A stretch of DNA of 34,319 nucleotides, from NCBI GenBank assembly GCA_050257395.1, contig JBLMWU010000113.1, forward strand, positions 1-34,319, read 5' to 3'. Made by a program: the position numbers and the translations under genes. How positions within the stretch are numbered: the stretch's first letter is position 1; every line of letters begins with the position of its first letter. The notes below the pieces were generated by a model. It was not told the DNA's origin, did no database searches, and saw only the letters and a list, made by a program, of their open reading frames with translations. Positions 13,734 through 21,196 of the stretch are shown piece by piece. The DNA is from JAIRTY01 sp050257395. GTDB taxonomy: Bacteria; Actinomycetota; Actinomycetes; Streptosporangiales; Streptosporangiaceae.

Positions 13734-14315
13734 ATGGACGTCCGCACCCAGGGGCCGTGGCTGCTGGCACGGGCGGTGAGGTACACGCTGGCCATGGCCG
13801 GGCGCGTCACCCCGGAGCTGCTGCCGCGGGCCACGCCGTGCGCGGGCTGGGACCTGCGCATGCTGCTGAGCCACCTCACCGGCTCGCTCTCCACCCTGAG
13901 CCAGGGCCTGGCCGCCGGGTCGCTGAACGCTGATCCCTGGCCCGGGCCGCCGGACGGGACCGCCGCCGGCCTGCGGCACCAGGCCCGGCGGCTGCTGGCG
14001 GCCTGCGACGCCGCACCCGCGGGCCAGCTGATCGCCATCGGCGGCCACAAGCTCACGGCCGGCATCCTCGCCGCGGCCGGGGCGATCGAGGCGGCCGTGC
14101 ACGGCTGGGACATCTCCGCGGCCTGCGGCGACCCCGAGCCGGTTCCGCCGGACCTCGCGGCCGGCCTGCTGGCGGCGGCGGCGCTGCTCATCCCGCCCGG
14201 CACCCGCCACGGCCTGTTCGCCGCCCCGCTCCCGGTGCCGGCCCCGCCGGCTCCGGGCCGCCAGCTGCTCGCCTTCCTCGGCCGCAACCCGGACCGGCCA
14301 TCCGGCCTGGGTTGA
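13734..14315 (+). CDS. TIGR03086-type DinB/mycothiol-isomerase-like metal-binding protein
   Basis: 193-residue four-helix-bundle protein resembling the TIGR03086 branch of the maleylpyruvate isomerase N-terminal/DinB family. It has the entry motif PCAGWDLRMLLSHLTG with His47 and a second ligand set in IEAAVHGWDIS (Glu119, His123, Asp126). Families of this type bind a divalent metal, and several are mycothiol-dependent transferases; others are of unknown role. It follows the sigma gene by six bases, so it is probably co-expressed with it. This suggests a role in the response that the sigma factor controls (thiol or small-molecule detoxification is a guess). Confidence 0.72.
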   Translation: MDVRTQGPWLLARAVRYTLAMAGRVTPELLPRATPCAGWDLRMLLSHLTGSLSTLSQGLAAGSLNADPWPGPPDGTAAGLRHQARRLLAACDAAPAGQLIAIGGHKLTAGILAAAGAIEAAVHGWDISAACGDPEPVPPDLAAGLLAAAALLIPPGTRHGLFAAPLPVPAPPAPGRQLLAFLGRNPDRPSGLG

Positions 14316-14340
14316 CACCGAACTCACACGGAAATCACGC

Positions 14341-14355
14341 GGCGGTCTGACCGCC
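14341..14355. promoter_or_regulatory. Perfect 15-bp inverted repeat upstream of efflux operon
   Basis: GGCGGTC-T-GACCGCC has 7-base arms around a single base. It starts 26 bases after the DinB-like gene's stop and 91 bases before the adaptor's GTG. A one-base centre suits a protein-binding operator (TetR or similar dimer). Read as RNA, a 6-bp stem with a CTG loop is also possible, without a following T-run. Confidence 0.45.
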
Positions 14356-14367
14356 ACCCGGAATGGT

Positions 14368-14380
14368 GGGCACCGTGCCC
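14368..14380. promoter_or_regulatory. Second inverted repeat upstream of efflux operon
   Basis: GGGCAC-C-GTGCCC is a perfect dyad with 6-base arms and a one-base centre, the same geometry as the repeat 27 bases upstream. It abuts CCCGGGCCCGGG (14378-14389), itself a palindrome. Confidence 0.35.
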
Positions 14381-14445
14381 GGGCCCGGGGGTCTTTCCTG
14401 GACGTTTCCCGGCCCCCGGCGGCCTATCCGGCAACGGAGGATGTC

Positions 14446-15810
14446 GTGACCCACCTTGACTCCCCAGCCACGGAGAACGGCCCCGGCGACACCAGCGGTC
14501 AGCCGGGTGTGCACGGATCACGGCTCGCCCGGCGGCGCCGGGTGCTGCTCGGCGTGGGGATCGCAGCGGCGCTGCTGGGCGCCGGCGGGGTGATCGGCGC
14601 TGCTTTCGTGAAGTCGCCGCAGCAGCTCGCCGCCGACACCGCGGCGCCGCCCCCCACGATGACGACGGCCACGGTCACCTCCCGGGTCCTCACCTCCTCG
14701 GTGCAGATGCGCGGGGTGGTGTACCCGGCGACGGAGTACGACGTGTACCCGGGCGCTCCCGCGTCCGGCTCGCCCACCGGCTCCGCCGCCGGCAGCCCGT
14801 CCGCGGGTGAGGGATCGGCCGGGACAGGCGGCGGCGCCCCGGCGGTCTACATATCGAAGCTCGGCGTCGCCGCGGGCGACACGATCAGAAGCGGCAGGCA
14901 GCTCGCTGAGATAGACGGTGAGCCGCTGTTCGCGCTGGCCGGCACGGTGCCGGCGTGGCGGGACCTGACGCCCGGCGAAAGCGGCCCGGACGTCGCCGAG
15001 CTGCAGCGGGCCCTCGCCTCGCTCGGGTACTACGGCGGCGGCGACCCGGCCGGCTATTTCGGTTCTGCCACCGGGTACGCGGTGTCCCTGTACTACGGGC
15101 ACCTCGGCTACCCCCCGCCGCCGGACGGCGGCGTGCCAGCAGCGGACGTGGTGTTCCTGCCGAGGCTGCCCGCGACGGTGGTGGCCGTGAACGGCGCGAC
15201 GGGCGGGCAGCCCGGCCAGCCGTTCCTCGAGCTGGCGGCCCGCGGGTCGCTGTCGCTGACCGGCGAGCTGCCGCCCGCCTACGCGGCGCAGGTGAAGGCC
15301 GGCCTGAAGGTCAGCATCTTCGATGAGGTGACCGGCATCCACGCGAAGGGGACCGTGTCGGAGCTGGGGACGGCGACCACGACACCGCCGGCCGGGGCGG
15401 TGGTGGACATCGGGAGCGCCCCGGCCGCGGCGGGCTCAGCGCAGTCCGCCGCCAGCGGGACGGGCGGCTCCGGCAGCGCCAGCAGCTCCAGCAATCCGGG
15501 CAGCACCACCGCAACGGTGTTCGTCCCGGTGGCCGTCCGGCCGTCCACGCCGCTGCCGTCGGCGCTGAACGGGGAGAACGTCCTGGTCACCGTCGAGACC
15601 GGGCAGACCGAAGGGGCGGTGCTCACGGTGCCGGTCGCCGCGATCGTCACCACCGCGTCCGGCAGCAGCTACGTCACCGTGGCAGGTGCGCACGGGAAGC
15701 AGACCGAGGTCCCGGTGACCCCCGGCATCTCCGAGAACGGCTACGTCCAGGTGACACCGGTGCGGCACGGTGAGCTCGCCGCGGGCGACCGCGTGGTGGT
15801 GAGCGGCTGA
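14446..15810 (+). CDS. Efflux adaptor (MacA/HlyD-like) with peptidoglycan-binding domain
   Basis: 454-residue membrane-anchored adaptor. A basic stretch RLARRRR precedes one hydrophobic helix (about 33-54). Then comes a split lipoyl/barrel region starting at MRGVVYPATEYDVYPG and VAAGDTIRSGRQLAEIDGEPLF. A peptidoglycan-binding-1-like repeat covers about 173-222 (GESGPDVAELQRALASLGYYG). The barrel returns (PARLPATVVAVN-like segment, ELPPAYAAQVKAGLKVSIF), and the C-terminal beta-barrel/MP domain contains LTVPVAAIVTT and ELAAGDRVVVSG. Two Ser/Gly/Ala-rich linkers (near 105-125 and 325-355) look disordered. GTG start with GGAGG five bases upstream. Its stop overlaps the ATPase start (TGATG). In actinobacteria such adaptors pair with MacB-type ABC transporters for export across the cell envelope. 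Confidence 0.85.
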   Translation: MTHLDSPATENGPGDTSGQPGVHGSRLARRRRVLLGVGIAAALLGAGGVIGAAFVKSPQQLAADTAAPPPTMTTATVTSRVLTSSVQMRGVVYPATEYDVYPGAPASGSPTGSAAGSPSAGEGSAGTGGGAPAVYISKLGVAAGDTIRSGRQLAEIDGEPLFALAGTVPAWRDLTPGESGPDVAELQRALASLGYYGGGDPAGYFGSATGYAVSLYYGHLGYPPPPDGGVPAADVVFLPRLPATVVAVNGATGGQPGQPFLELAARGSLSLTGELPPAYAAQVKAGLKVSIFDEVTGIHAKGTVSELGTATTTPPAGAVVDIGSAPAAAGSAQSAASGTGGSGSASSSSNPGSTTATVFVPVAVRPSTPLPSALNGENVLVTVETGQTEGAVLTVPVAAIVTTASGSSYVTVAGAHGKQTEVPVTPGISENGYVQVTPVRHGELAAGDRVVVSG

Positions 15811-16499
15811 TGCCGCCGGTGATCGAACTGCGCGGCCTGGCCCGCACCTACCCCGGCCCGCCGCCGGTGGCGGCGCTGCGCCCGGCCGACCTGGTGATCG
15901 GGGCGGGCGACTACGTCGCCGTGACCGGGCCGTCCGGCTCCGGCAAGTCGACGCTGGTGCATCTGCTCGGGCTGCTGGACGCGCCGACCGCCGGGCGCTA
16001 CCTGCTGGACGGGCAGGACACGGCCGCACTGGGCGACCGGGACCGGTCCGCGCTGCGCGGCAGCCGGATCGGCCTGGTCTTCCAGGCGTTCCACCTGCTG
16101 CCCTACCGGACGGCGCTGGAGAACGTGCTGCTCGCCGCGCTGTACAACCGGACGCCCCGCGGCAAGCGGCTCCCGGCCGCGGTGGCGGCGCTGGTCAGCG
16201 TGGGCCTCGGGGATCGCCTCGACGCCCTGCCGACCACCCTGTCCGGCGGCGAGTGCCAGCGGGTCGCGATCGCGCGGGCGCTGGTGAACCAGCCGAGCCT
16301 GCTGCTGTGCGACGAGCCGACCGGCAACCTCGACTCGGGGAACGCGGCGGCGGTGATGGACCTGCTGGACCGGCTGAACGAGACCGGCTTCACGATCGTC
16401 GTGATCACCCACGACACGGCGGTGGCAGCCCACCCCAGCCGGGCCATCTCGATCAGTGACGGCGTTATTTCGGAAGGAACGAGGAGCCCCTGTGCCTAG
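15810..16499 (+). CDS. ABC transporter ATP-binding protein (MacB/LolD type)
   Basis: 229-residue ATPase. Walker A is GPSGSGKST (40-48), the Q-loop lies in LVFQAFHLLPYRTALENV, the signature is LSGGE (144-148), Walker B is LLLCDEPTGNLD (Asp168-Glu169), and the H-loop His is in VVITHD. The 'FHLLPYRTALENV' text is typical of the MacB/LolD/FtsE branch that drives permeases with a large extracytoplasmic domain. Start ATG overlaps the previous stop; its own stop overlaps the next gene by eight bases. It would power the permease at 16492, with the adaptor at 14446 as third partner. Confidence 0.93.
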   Translation: MPPVIELRGLARTYPGPPPVAALRPADLVIGAGDYVAVTGPSGSGKSTLVHLLGLLDAPTAGRYLLDGQDTAALGDRDRSALRGSRIGLVFQAFHLLPYRTALENVLLAALYNRTPRGKRLPAAVAALVSVGLGDRLDALPTTLSGGECQRVAIARALVNQPSLLLCDEPTGNLDSGNAAAVMDLLDRLNETGFTIVVITHDTAVAAHPSRAISISDGVISEGTRSPCA

Positions 16500-17763
16500 C
16501 TCGCGCACCGGCCTGGCAGCGCCCCGCCTGTCCGTCCGGGACGCCGCCGCCGAGGCCGTCGCCGGGATCGTCCAGCGCCCGGGCCGGTCAGTGCTCACCA
16601 TGCTCGGCACGATCCTCGGGGTGGGGGCGTTCGTGGGCGTGCTCGGCCTCACCGCCACCGGCGCCGGCCAGATCTCCCGCCAGTTCACGATCCTGCAGCA
16701 GACGACCGTGACGGTGCAGGACAACGGCCCCGCCAACGACGTCGCCCCGCCTGACACCAACCCCCCCATCGGCTTCCCGGCCGACGCGGACACGATCGCG
16801 GGCCACATCAAGGGCGTGGTCGCCGCCGGTGTCTGGTGGCCGGTCTCCCTCCCCGACGGCACGCAGTTCACCGGCTCGCTCGCGCTCTCTGCCAGCTCTT
16901 CCCAGACGGTCACGCTGCTGGCCGCCTCGCCGGGCGCGGTGACGGCGATGGGGCTGAAGCTGGTCGCCGGCTCGCCGCTGACCCGCTACGAGAACAACAG
17001 CAGCCAGCACGTCGCGATGATCGACACCAGCACAGCGGCGGAGCTCGGCATCTCCCCGGCCCGCCTGCCCAGCCGGCCGGCGGTGTTCGCCGGCGGTCTC
17101 CCCTACACGGTCGTCGGCATCTACAGCTCCGCGCAGCGGGTCGTGACCAGCGAGAGCGCGATGCTGATCCCGCAGAACACGGCGCTGGCCGACTTCGGGA
17201 ACCCGCCGCCCGGGATCGGGAGCCAGGACGAGGCGCAGCTGGTCGTCGCGACCAGGATCGGCGCCGCGAAGGCGGTGGCCCGGCAGATCGCCGCCGCCGA
17301 ACTTCCGTCCGGCCCGGCCCGGCTGGTGGTGACGTCCCCGCCCAATCCGCAGAACCTGCAGAGCGAGGTGAAGAGCGACCTGGCCGGCCTGTTCCTGATC
17401 CTGGCCCTCATCACCCTGCTCATCGGGGCGGTCGGGATCGCGAACACGACGCTGGTCGCCGTGCTGGAGCGGACCGCGGAGATCGGGCTGCGCCGGGCCG
17501 TCGGGGCCCGGCCACGGCATATCGCCGCGCAGTTCCTCGCGGAGAGCACCGCGCTCGGCACGCTCGGCGGCCTGATCGGCACCTGCATCGGCGTCGGGAC
17601 CGTGGTGATCTTCGCGGTGGCCAGGGACTGGACCGCCGTGCTGAACCCGGCCTACACGCTGCCCGCACCGCTGATCGGGAGCGTCGTCGGCTTCCTGGCG
17701 GGCGCCTACCCGGCACTGCGCGCCGCGCGGACCAGCCCGCTGGCAGCGCTGCGCAGCGCCTAG
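16492..17763 (+). CDS. MacB-like ABC transporter permease (FtsX domain)
   Basis: 423-residue permease with the four-helix MacB topology. One helix near residues 32-55 (SVLTMLGTILGVGAFVGVLG) is followed by a large extracytoplasmic domain (about 60-300). Three C-terminal helices form the FtsX domain, in which GLFLILALITLLIGAVGIAN, the coupling stretch RTAEIGLRRAVGARPRHI, and LIGSVVGFLAGAYPALRAA are recognisable. I chose the GTG at 16492, with GAGGAG five bases upstream, over a GTG at 16456 that lacks one. The 8-base overlap with the ATPase gene implies translational coupling. Substrate unknown: MacB-type systems move antibiotics, peptides, lipoproteins or signalling peptides. Confidence 0.9.
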   Translation: MPSSRTGLAAPRLSVRDAAAEAVAGIVQRPGRSVLTMLGTILGVGAFVGVLGLTATGAGQISRQFTILQQTTVTVQDNGPANDVAPPDTNPPIGFPADADTIAGHIKGVVAAGVWWPVSLPDGTQFTGSLALSASSSQTVTLLAASPGAVTAMGLKLVAGSPLTRYENNSSQHVAMIDTSTAAELGISPARLPSRPAVFAGGLPYTVVGIYSSAQRVVTSESAMLIPQNTALADFGNPPPGIGSQDEAQLVVATRIGAAKAVARQIAAAELPSGPARLVVTSPPNPQNLQSEVKSDLAGLFLILALITLLIGAVGIANTTLVAVLERTAEIGLRRAVGARPRHIAAQFLAESTALGTLGGLIGTCIGVGTVVIFAVARDWTAVLNPAYTLPAPLIGSVVGFLAGAYPALRAARTSPLAALRSA

Positions 17764-17790
17764 GCCACGCAGCGCCGGAAAGGAGCGACC

Positions 17791-18777
17791 ATGCGCATCC
17801 GCACCGCCATCGGGATCCTGATCTGCTGCTGCGCCGGCCTTGCCGGCTGCACCGCCGCCGCGCCCCAGGGGCCGGCCACGACCGTGACCACCCCGCATGC
17901 CGGCAAGCCGCCGCCGCCGGTCTCCGTCGACGCCGCGCTCGCCCACGCTCCGCTCACCCCATATGTGCTGCTCGGCACCGCCAGCAACGACGGGCTGGCA
18001 CCCGGCGAGTCGCCGTCCGCGCTGGCCAGCGCGTGCATGACCGCTGCGGGTTTCCTGAACGCCGGCGGCAACGTCCCGCGGACCGTCCGCCTCGACTCGG
18101 GACTGGGCGTCTCGATGTCCTGGGGTGAGTGGGGTTATCTGGGGGTCGCGCAGGCCGAGCAGTCCGGCTTCCAGCCCGTCCCCGGTGCCGTAGCGGCCGA
18201 ACTGGGCACCAGCCTGGGGCCGGGGGCGGACCCGTCCAGTTTCCCCCAGGCTGAGCAGGACGCGCTCGGGAAGTGCGGCACGATCGTCCAGAACTTCACC
18301 GGCGCACAGCAGAGCGGCCCGCTCGCGGTGGTCCAGGCGCTCGCCAATGACGTGGGCACCGACGTGCAGCACGACCCAGCCGTCCGGAGCGCCACCAAGG
18401 CCTGGTCCGCCTGCATGTCCAGGAACGGCTACAGCTACACCGATCCTGCGGCGGTCTCCCAGGCGGCGAGGCAGGTCATGGACAACGGCGTCCACGGCGG
18501 CATCAGCTCCGGCACCCCGGTCAGCGCCTCCGCCAACCAGACGCAGCTCGCGATGGCCACCGCCGACGCCAGCTGCACCCAGTCCACCGACCTCGCCGGC
18601 ATCTACTTCGCCGTCCAGGCCAGCTACGAGCAGCAGCTTGTCAGCGCCAACCAGCAGGCGCTCACCGCCGCGGTCCGGAGGTACCGGGCGGCGTACAAGA
18701 AGGCGCTGGACGAGCTGCCGGCCCTGCTGCGGACGGCGAAGGCGATCCCGTTCCCCCCTGCCACGCACAAGCCGTAG
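17791..18777 (+). CDS. Secreted lipoprotein of unknown family, part of the efflux operon
   Basis: 328 residues. The signal peptide is MRIRTAIGILICCCAGLAGC with lipobox LAGC; Cys20 would be lipidated. The mature part has a Pro-rich linker followed by a soluble domain with exactly four further cysteines (82, 162, 208, 262). These are placed in motifs such as ACMTAAGF and SACMSRNGYSYTDP, suggesting two disulfides. The 'CMxxxGY' pattern is often seen in actinobacterial surface lipoproteins of unknown role. ATG with AAAGGAG upstream, 27 bases after the permease stop. It may be a substrate-binding or envelope partner of the adaptor-ABC system, or its cargo; sequence does not decide. Confidence 0.85.
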   Translation: MRIRTAIGILICCCAGLAGCTAAAPQGPATTVTTPHAGKPPPPVSVDAALAHAPLTPYVLLGTASNDGLAPGESPSALASACMTAAGFLNAGGNVPRTVRLDSGLGVSMSWGEWGYLGVAQAEQSGFQPVPGAVAAELGTSLGPGADPSSFPQAEQDALGKCGTIVQNFTGAQQSGPLAVVQALANDVGTDVQHDPAVRSATKAWSACMSRNGYSYTDPAAVSQAARQVMDNGVHGGISSGTPVSASANQTQLAMATADASCTQSTDLAGIYFAVQASYEQQLVSANQQALTAAVRRYRAAYKKALDELPALLRTAKAIPFPPATHKP

Positions 18778-18786
18778 GTTCTGGGT

Positions 18787-19449
18787 ATGGCGATCGCGCG
18801 GTTCAAGGACCTGTGCCTGGACGCGGGGGACCCGGCCCGGCTCGGCGCCTTCTGGGCGGCCGCGCTCGGCCGCACCTGGCAGGCCGGGGACAACGGCGAC
18901 GGGCGGCTGACAGGGCAGACCCCGCGGCACACCATCTGGATCAACCGGGTGCCCGAGCCCAGGACCGTCAAGAACCGGGTGCACCTGGACATCTACGCCC
19001 GGGAACTGGCAGACCTGGAAGCCCTCGGCGCGACCGTGCTCGAGCCGCAGCGTGACTGGACCATCATGGCCGACCCCGAAGGCGGCGAGTTCTGCGCGTT
19101 CCTGCGCCCGGAGGTGCCGGCCGGGCGGCTGCACGGCCTGGTGGTGGACAGCGCCGACCCGGCGGCGCAGGCCCGGTGGTGGGGCGCGGTCTACGGGGCC
19201 GGCGTGACGGAGAACGACGGCTGGTACACCCTGGAGGACGTGCCCGGCATGCCGATCCTCACCATGGACTTCGTCCCGGTGCCCGAGCCGAAGTCGGTGA
19301 AGAACCGGATCCACTGGGACGTGACGGTCCCCGCCGTGGCGCCGCTCGCGGCGGCCGGCGCCACGGTGCTGCGCGAGCCCGGCGGCGACATCCGCTGGCA
19401 CGTGCTGGCCGACCCGGAAGGCAATGAGTTCTGCGCTTTCACCCAATGA
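18787..19449 (+). CDS. Two-domain VOC (glyoxalase-like) protein
   Basis: 220 residues made of two vicinal-oxygen-chelate modules (about 1-110 and 112-220). Each has the RF/LH..LDAxDPArlaaFWaaaLG-type opening and the ending DPEGGEFCAF or DPEGNEFCAF. The matched closing motifs and the repeated VKNRVHLD / VKNRIHWD strand show internal duplication. Such proteins in actinobacteria often bind or modify toxic compounds or are of unknown function. Nine bases separate it from the lipoprotein gene, so it may belong to the efflux transcript. Start ATG at 18787. Confidence 0.85.
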   Translation: MAIARFKDLCLDAGDPARLGAFWAAALGRTWQAGDNGDGRLTGQTPRHTIWINRVPEPRTVKNRVHLDIYARELADLEALGATVLEPQRDWTIMADPEGGEFCAFLRPEVPAGRLHGLVVDSADPAAQARWWGAVYGAGVTENDGWYTLEDVPGMPILTMDFVPVPEPKSVKNRIHWDVTVPAVAPLAAAGATVLREPGGDIRWHVLADPEGNEFCAFTQ

Positions 19450-19504
19450 GGGCACTCGCAGGACCCTGGCGTCATCATGGATCACGGTGGCGGGGAGGGC
19501 GGGC

Positions 19505-21184
19505 ATGCGGACGTTGTGGCGGGACGAGGACGGCGCGTGGCGGACGACGCTGCGGGGCCGGCAGGTCCTGACGGACCCGCGGATCAACAAGGGAACGGCG
19601 TTCACCGACACCGAACGCCGCGACCTTGGCCTGACCGGCCTGATCCCGGCCGCCCACTTCACCCTGGACGAGCAGGCCGGGCGGGTGTACGCGCAGTACC
19701 GGCACCAGCCCGACGACCTGGCCCGCAACGTCACCCTGAGCGCCCTGCACGACCGGAACGAGGTCCTCTTCTACCGGCTGCTGACCGACCACCTGAGCGA
19801 GATGCTGCCGATCGTCTACACGCCGACGGTCGGGCTGGCGATCGAGAACTACAGCCACGAGTACCGGCGGCCCCGCGGCATCTACCTGTCGGTGGACCAT
19901 CCGGAGCTGATCGAGGCGTCGCTGCTCGCCGCCGGGCTCGGCCCCGATGACGTAGACCTGATCGTGGCGACCGACGCGGGCGCCATCCTGGGCATCGGGG
20001 ACTGGGGGGTTGGCGGCATCAACATCGCGGTGGGGAAACTCGCCGTCTACACCGCGGCGGGCGGGATCGATCCGGCCCGCACCATCCCGGTCATGCTGGA
20101 CGTGGGGACCGACCGGCAGAGCCTGCTCGATGATCCGCTGTACATCGGCAACCGTCATCCCCGGGTGCCCGCGGCCGAGTACGACGCCTTCCTCGACGGG
20201 TTCGTCACCGCGGTCGGCAAGCTCTTCCCGCAGGCGCTGCTGCACTGGGAGGATCTCGGCGTCGCGAACGCCAGGCGGCTGCTCGACCGGTACGCCGGTG
20301 AGCGGCTGACGTTCAACGACGACATCCAGGGCACGGGCGCGGTCAACCTGGCCGCCGTGCTCGCCGCGGCCAGGGCGACCGGGGTGCCGCTGGCCGGCCA
20401 CCGGATCGTCATCTTCGGCATGGGGACGGCCGGGGCTGGCATCGCCGGCCAGCTGACCGCGGCCATGGTGGCCGAGGGGGTGCCGGAGGCAGCGGCCCGG
20501 CTGCGGTTCTGGGCGGTAGACCGGCAGGGCCTGCTGACCCGGGACATGGCCGGGCTCAGCGACCAGCAGCGCCGCTACGCCCGCGACCCGGCGGAGGCGG
20601 CGGGCGGCGCCAGCCTGGCCGAGGTGGTCGCCCGGGTGCACCCCACCGTGCTGATCGGGACCTCGACCCAGGCGGGCGCGTTCACCGAGCAGATCGTCCG
20701 CGACATGGCCGCCCACACCGGGCGGCCGGTCATCCTGCCGATGTCCAACCCGACAGAGCTGTCCGAGGCGGTCCCGGCCGACCTGATCAGCTGGACCGGC
20801 GGCCGGGGGCTGGTCGCGGCCGGCAGCCCGTACGGCGCCGTGGAGCACGGCGGCGTCCGCTACGAGATCGGGCAGGCCAACAACGCGCTGGTCTTCCCGG
20901 GCCTGGGCCTCGGCGTGATCGCGGCCCGGGCCCGGCGGGTGACCGGCGGGATGCTGCTGGCGGCGGCCCATGCGGTCGCGGGCCTGGTGGACGTCTCCAC
21001 CCCGGGCGCGCCGCTGCTGCCGCGGGTGGCGGACCTGCGGGAGACCTCGGTCGCGGTCGCGGTCGCGGTCGCCAGGGCCGCCGAGGCGGACGGTGTGGCA
21101 GCCGCCCCGCTGGCCGCCGACGCCGCCCGGCAGGTGCGGGCGCTGATGTGGGAGCCCCGGTACCACCCGGTCAGGCCGGCCTGA
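19505..21184 (+). CDS. maeA: NAD-dependent malic enzyme (MaeA/SfcA type)
   Basis: 559-residue malic enzyme (malate to pyruvate + CO2 with NAD reduction) of the large MaeA type. Motifs are LPIVYTPTVG (catalytic Tyr), YRRPRGIYLSVD, ILGIGDWGVGGINIAVGKL, VMLDVGTD, HWEDLGVANARRLLDRY then FNDDIQGTGAVN (metal ligands), and VIFGMGTAGAGIA (nucleotide site). PMSNPTELSEA near 440-450 completes the active site. Start ATG at 19505 has GGGGAGGG about five bases upstream; the frame is open to 19424, but that extra part overlaps the VOC gene. Convergent with the antiporter gene, 12 bases apart. A housekeeping anaplerotic/NADH role; symbol given by similarity only. Confidence 0.93.
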   Translation: MRTLWRDEDGAWRTTLRGRQVLTDPRINKGTAFTDTERRDLGLTGLIPAAHFTLDEQAGRVYAQYRHQPDDLARNVTLSALHDRNEVLFYRLLTDHLSEMLPIVYTPTVGLAIENYSHEYRRPRGIYLSVDHPELIEASLLAAGLGPDDVDLIVATDAGAILGIGDWGVGGINIAVGKLAVYTAAGGIDPARTIPVMLDVGTDRQSLLDDPLYIGNRHPRVPAAEYDAFLDGFVTAVGKLFPQALLHWEDLGVANARRLLDRYAGERLTFNDDIQGTGAVNLAAVLAAARATGVPLAGHRIVIFGMGTAGAGIAGQLTAAMVAEGVPEAAARLRFWAVDRQGLLTRDMAGLSDQQRRYARDPAEAAGGASLAEVVARVHPTVLIGTSTQAGAFTEQIVRDMAAHTGRPVILPMSNPTELSEAVPADLISWTGGRGLVAAGSPYGAVEHGGVRYEIGQANNALVFPGLGLGVIAARARRVTGGMLLAAAHAVAGLVDVSTPGAPLLPRVADLRETSVAVAVAVARAAEADGVAAAPLAADAARQVRALMWEPRYHPVRPA

Positions 21185-21196
21185 GCGGGGCGGCGG

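Noticed and set aside
14312..14340. TTGACA at 14312 as the -35 of the efflux operon
   Set aside because: It overlaps the stop of the upstream gene, and the hexamer 17 bases on is TCACGC, a poor -10.
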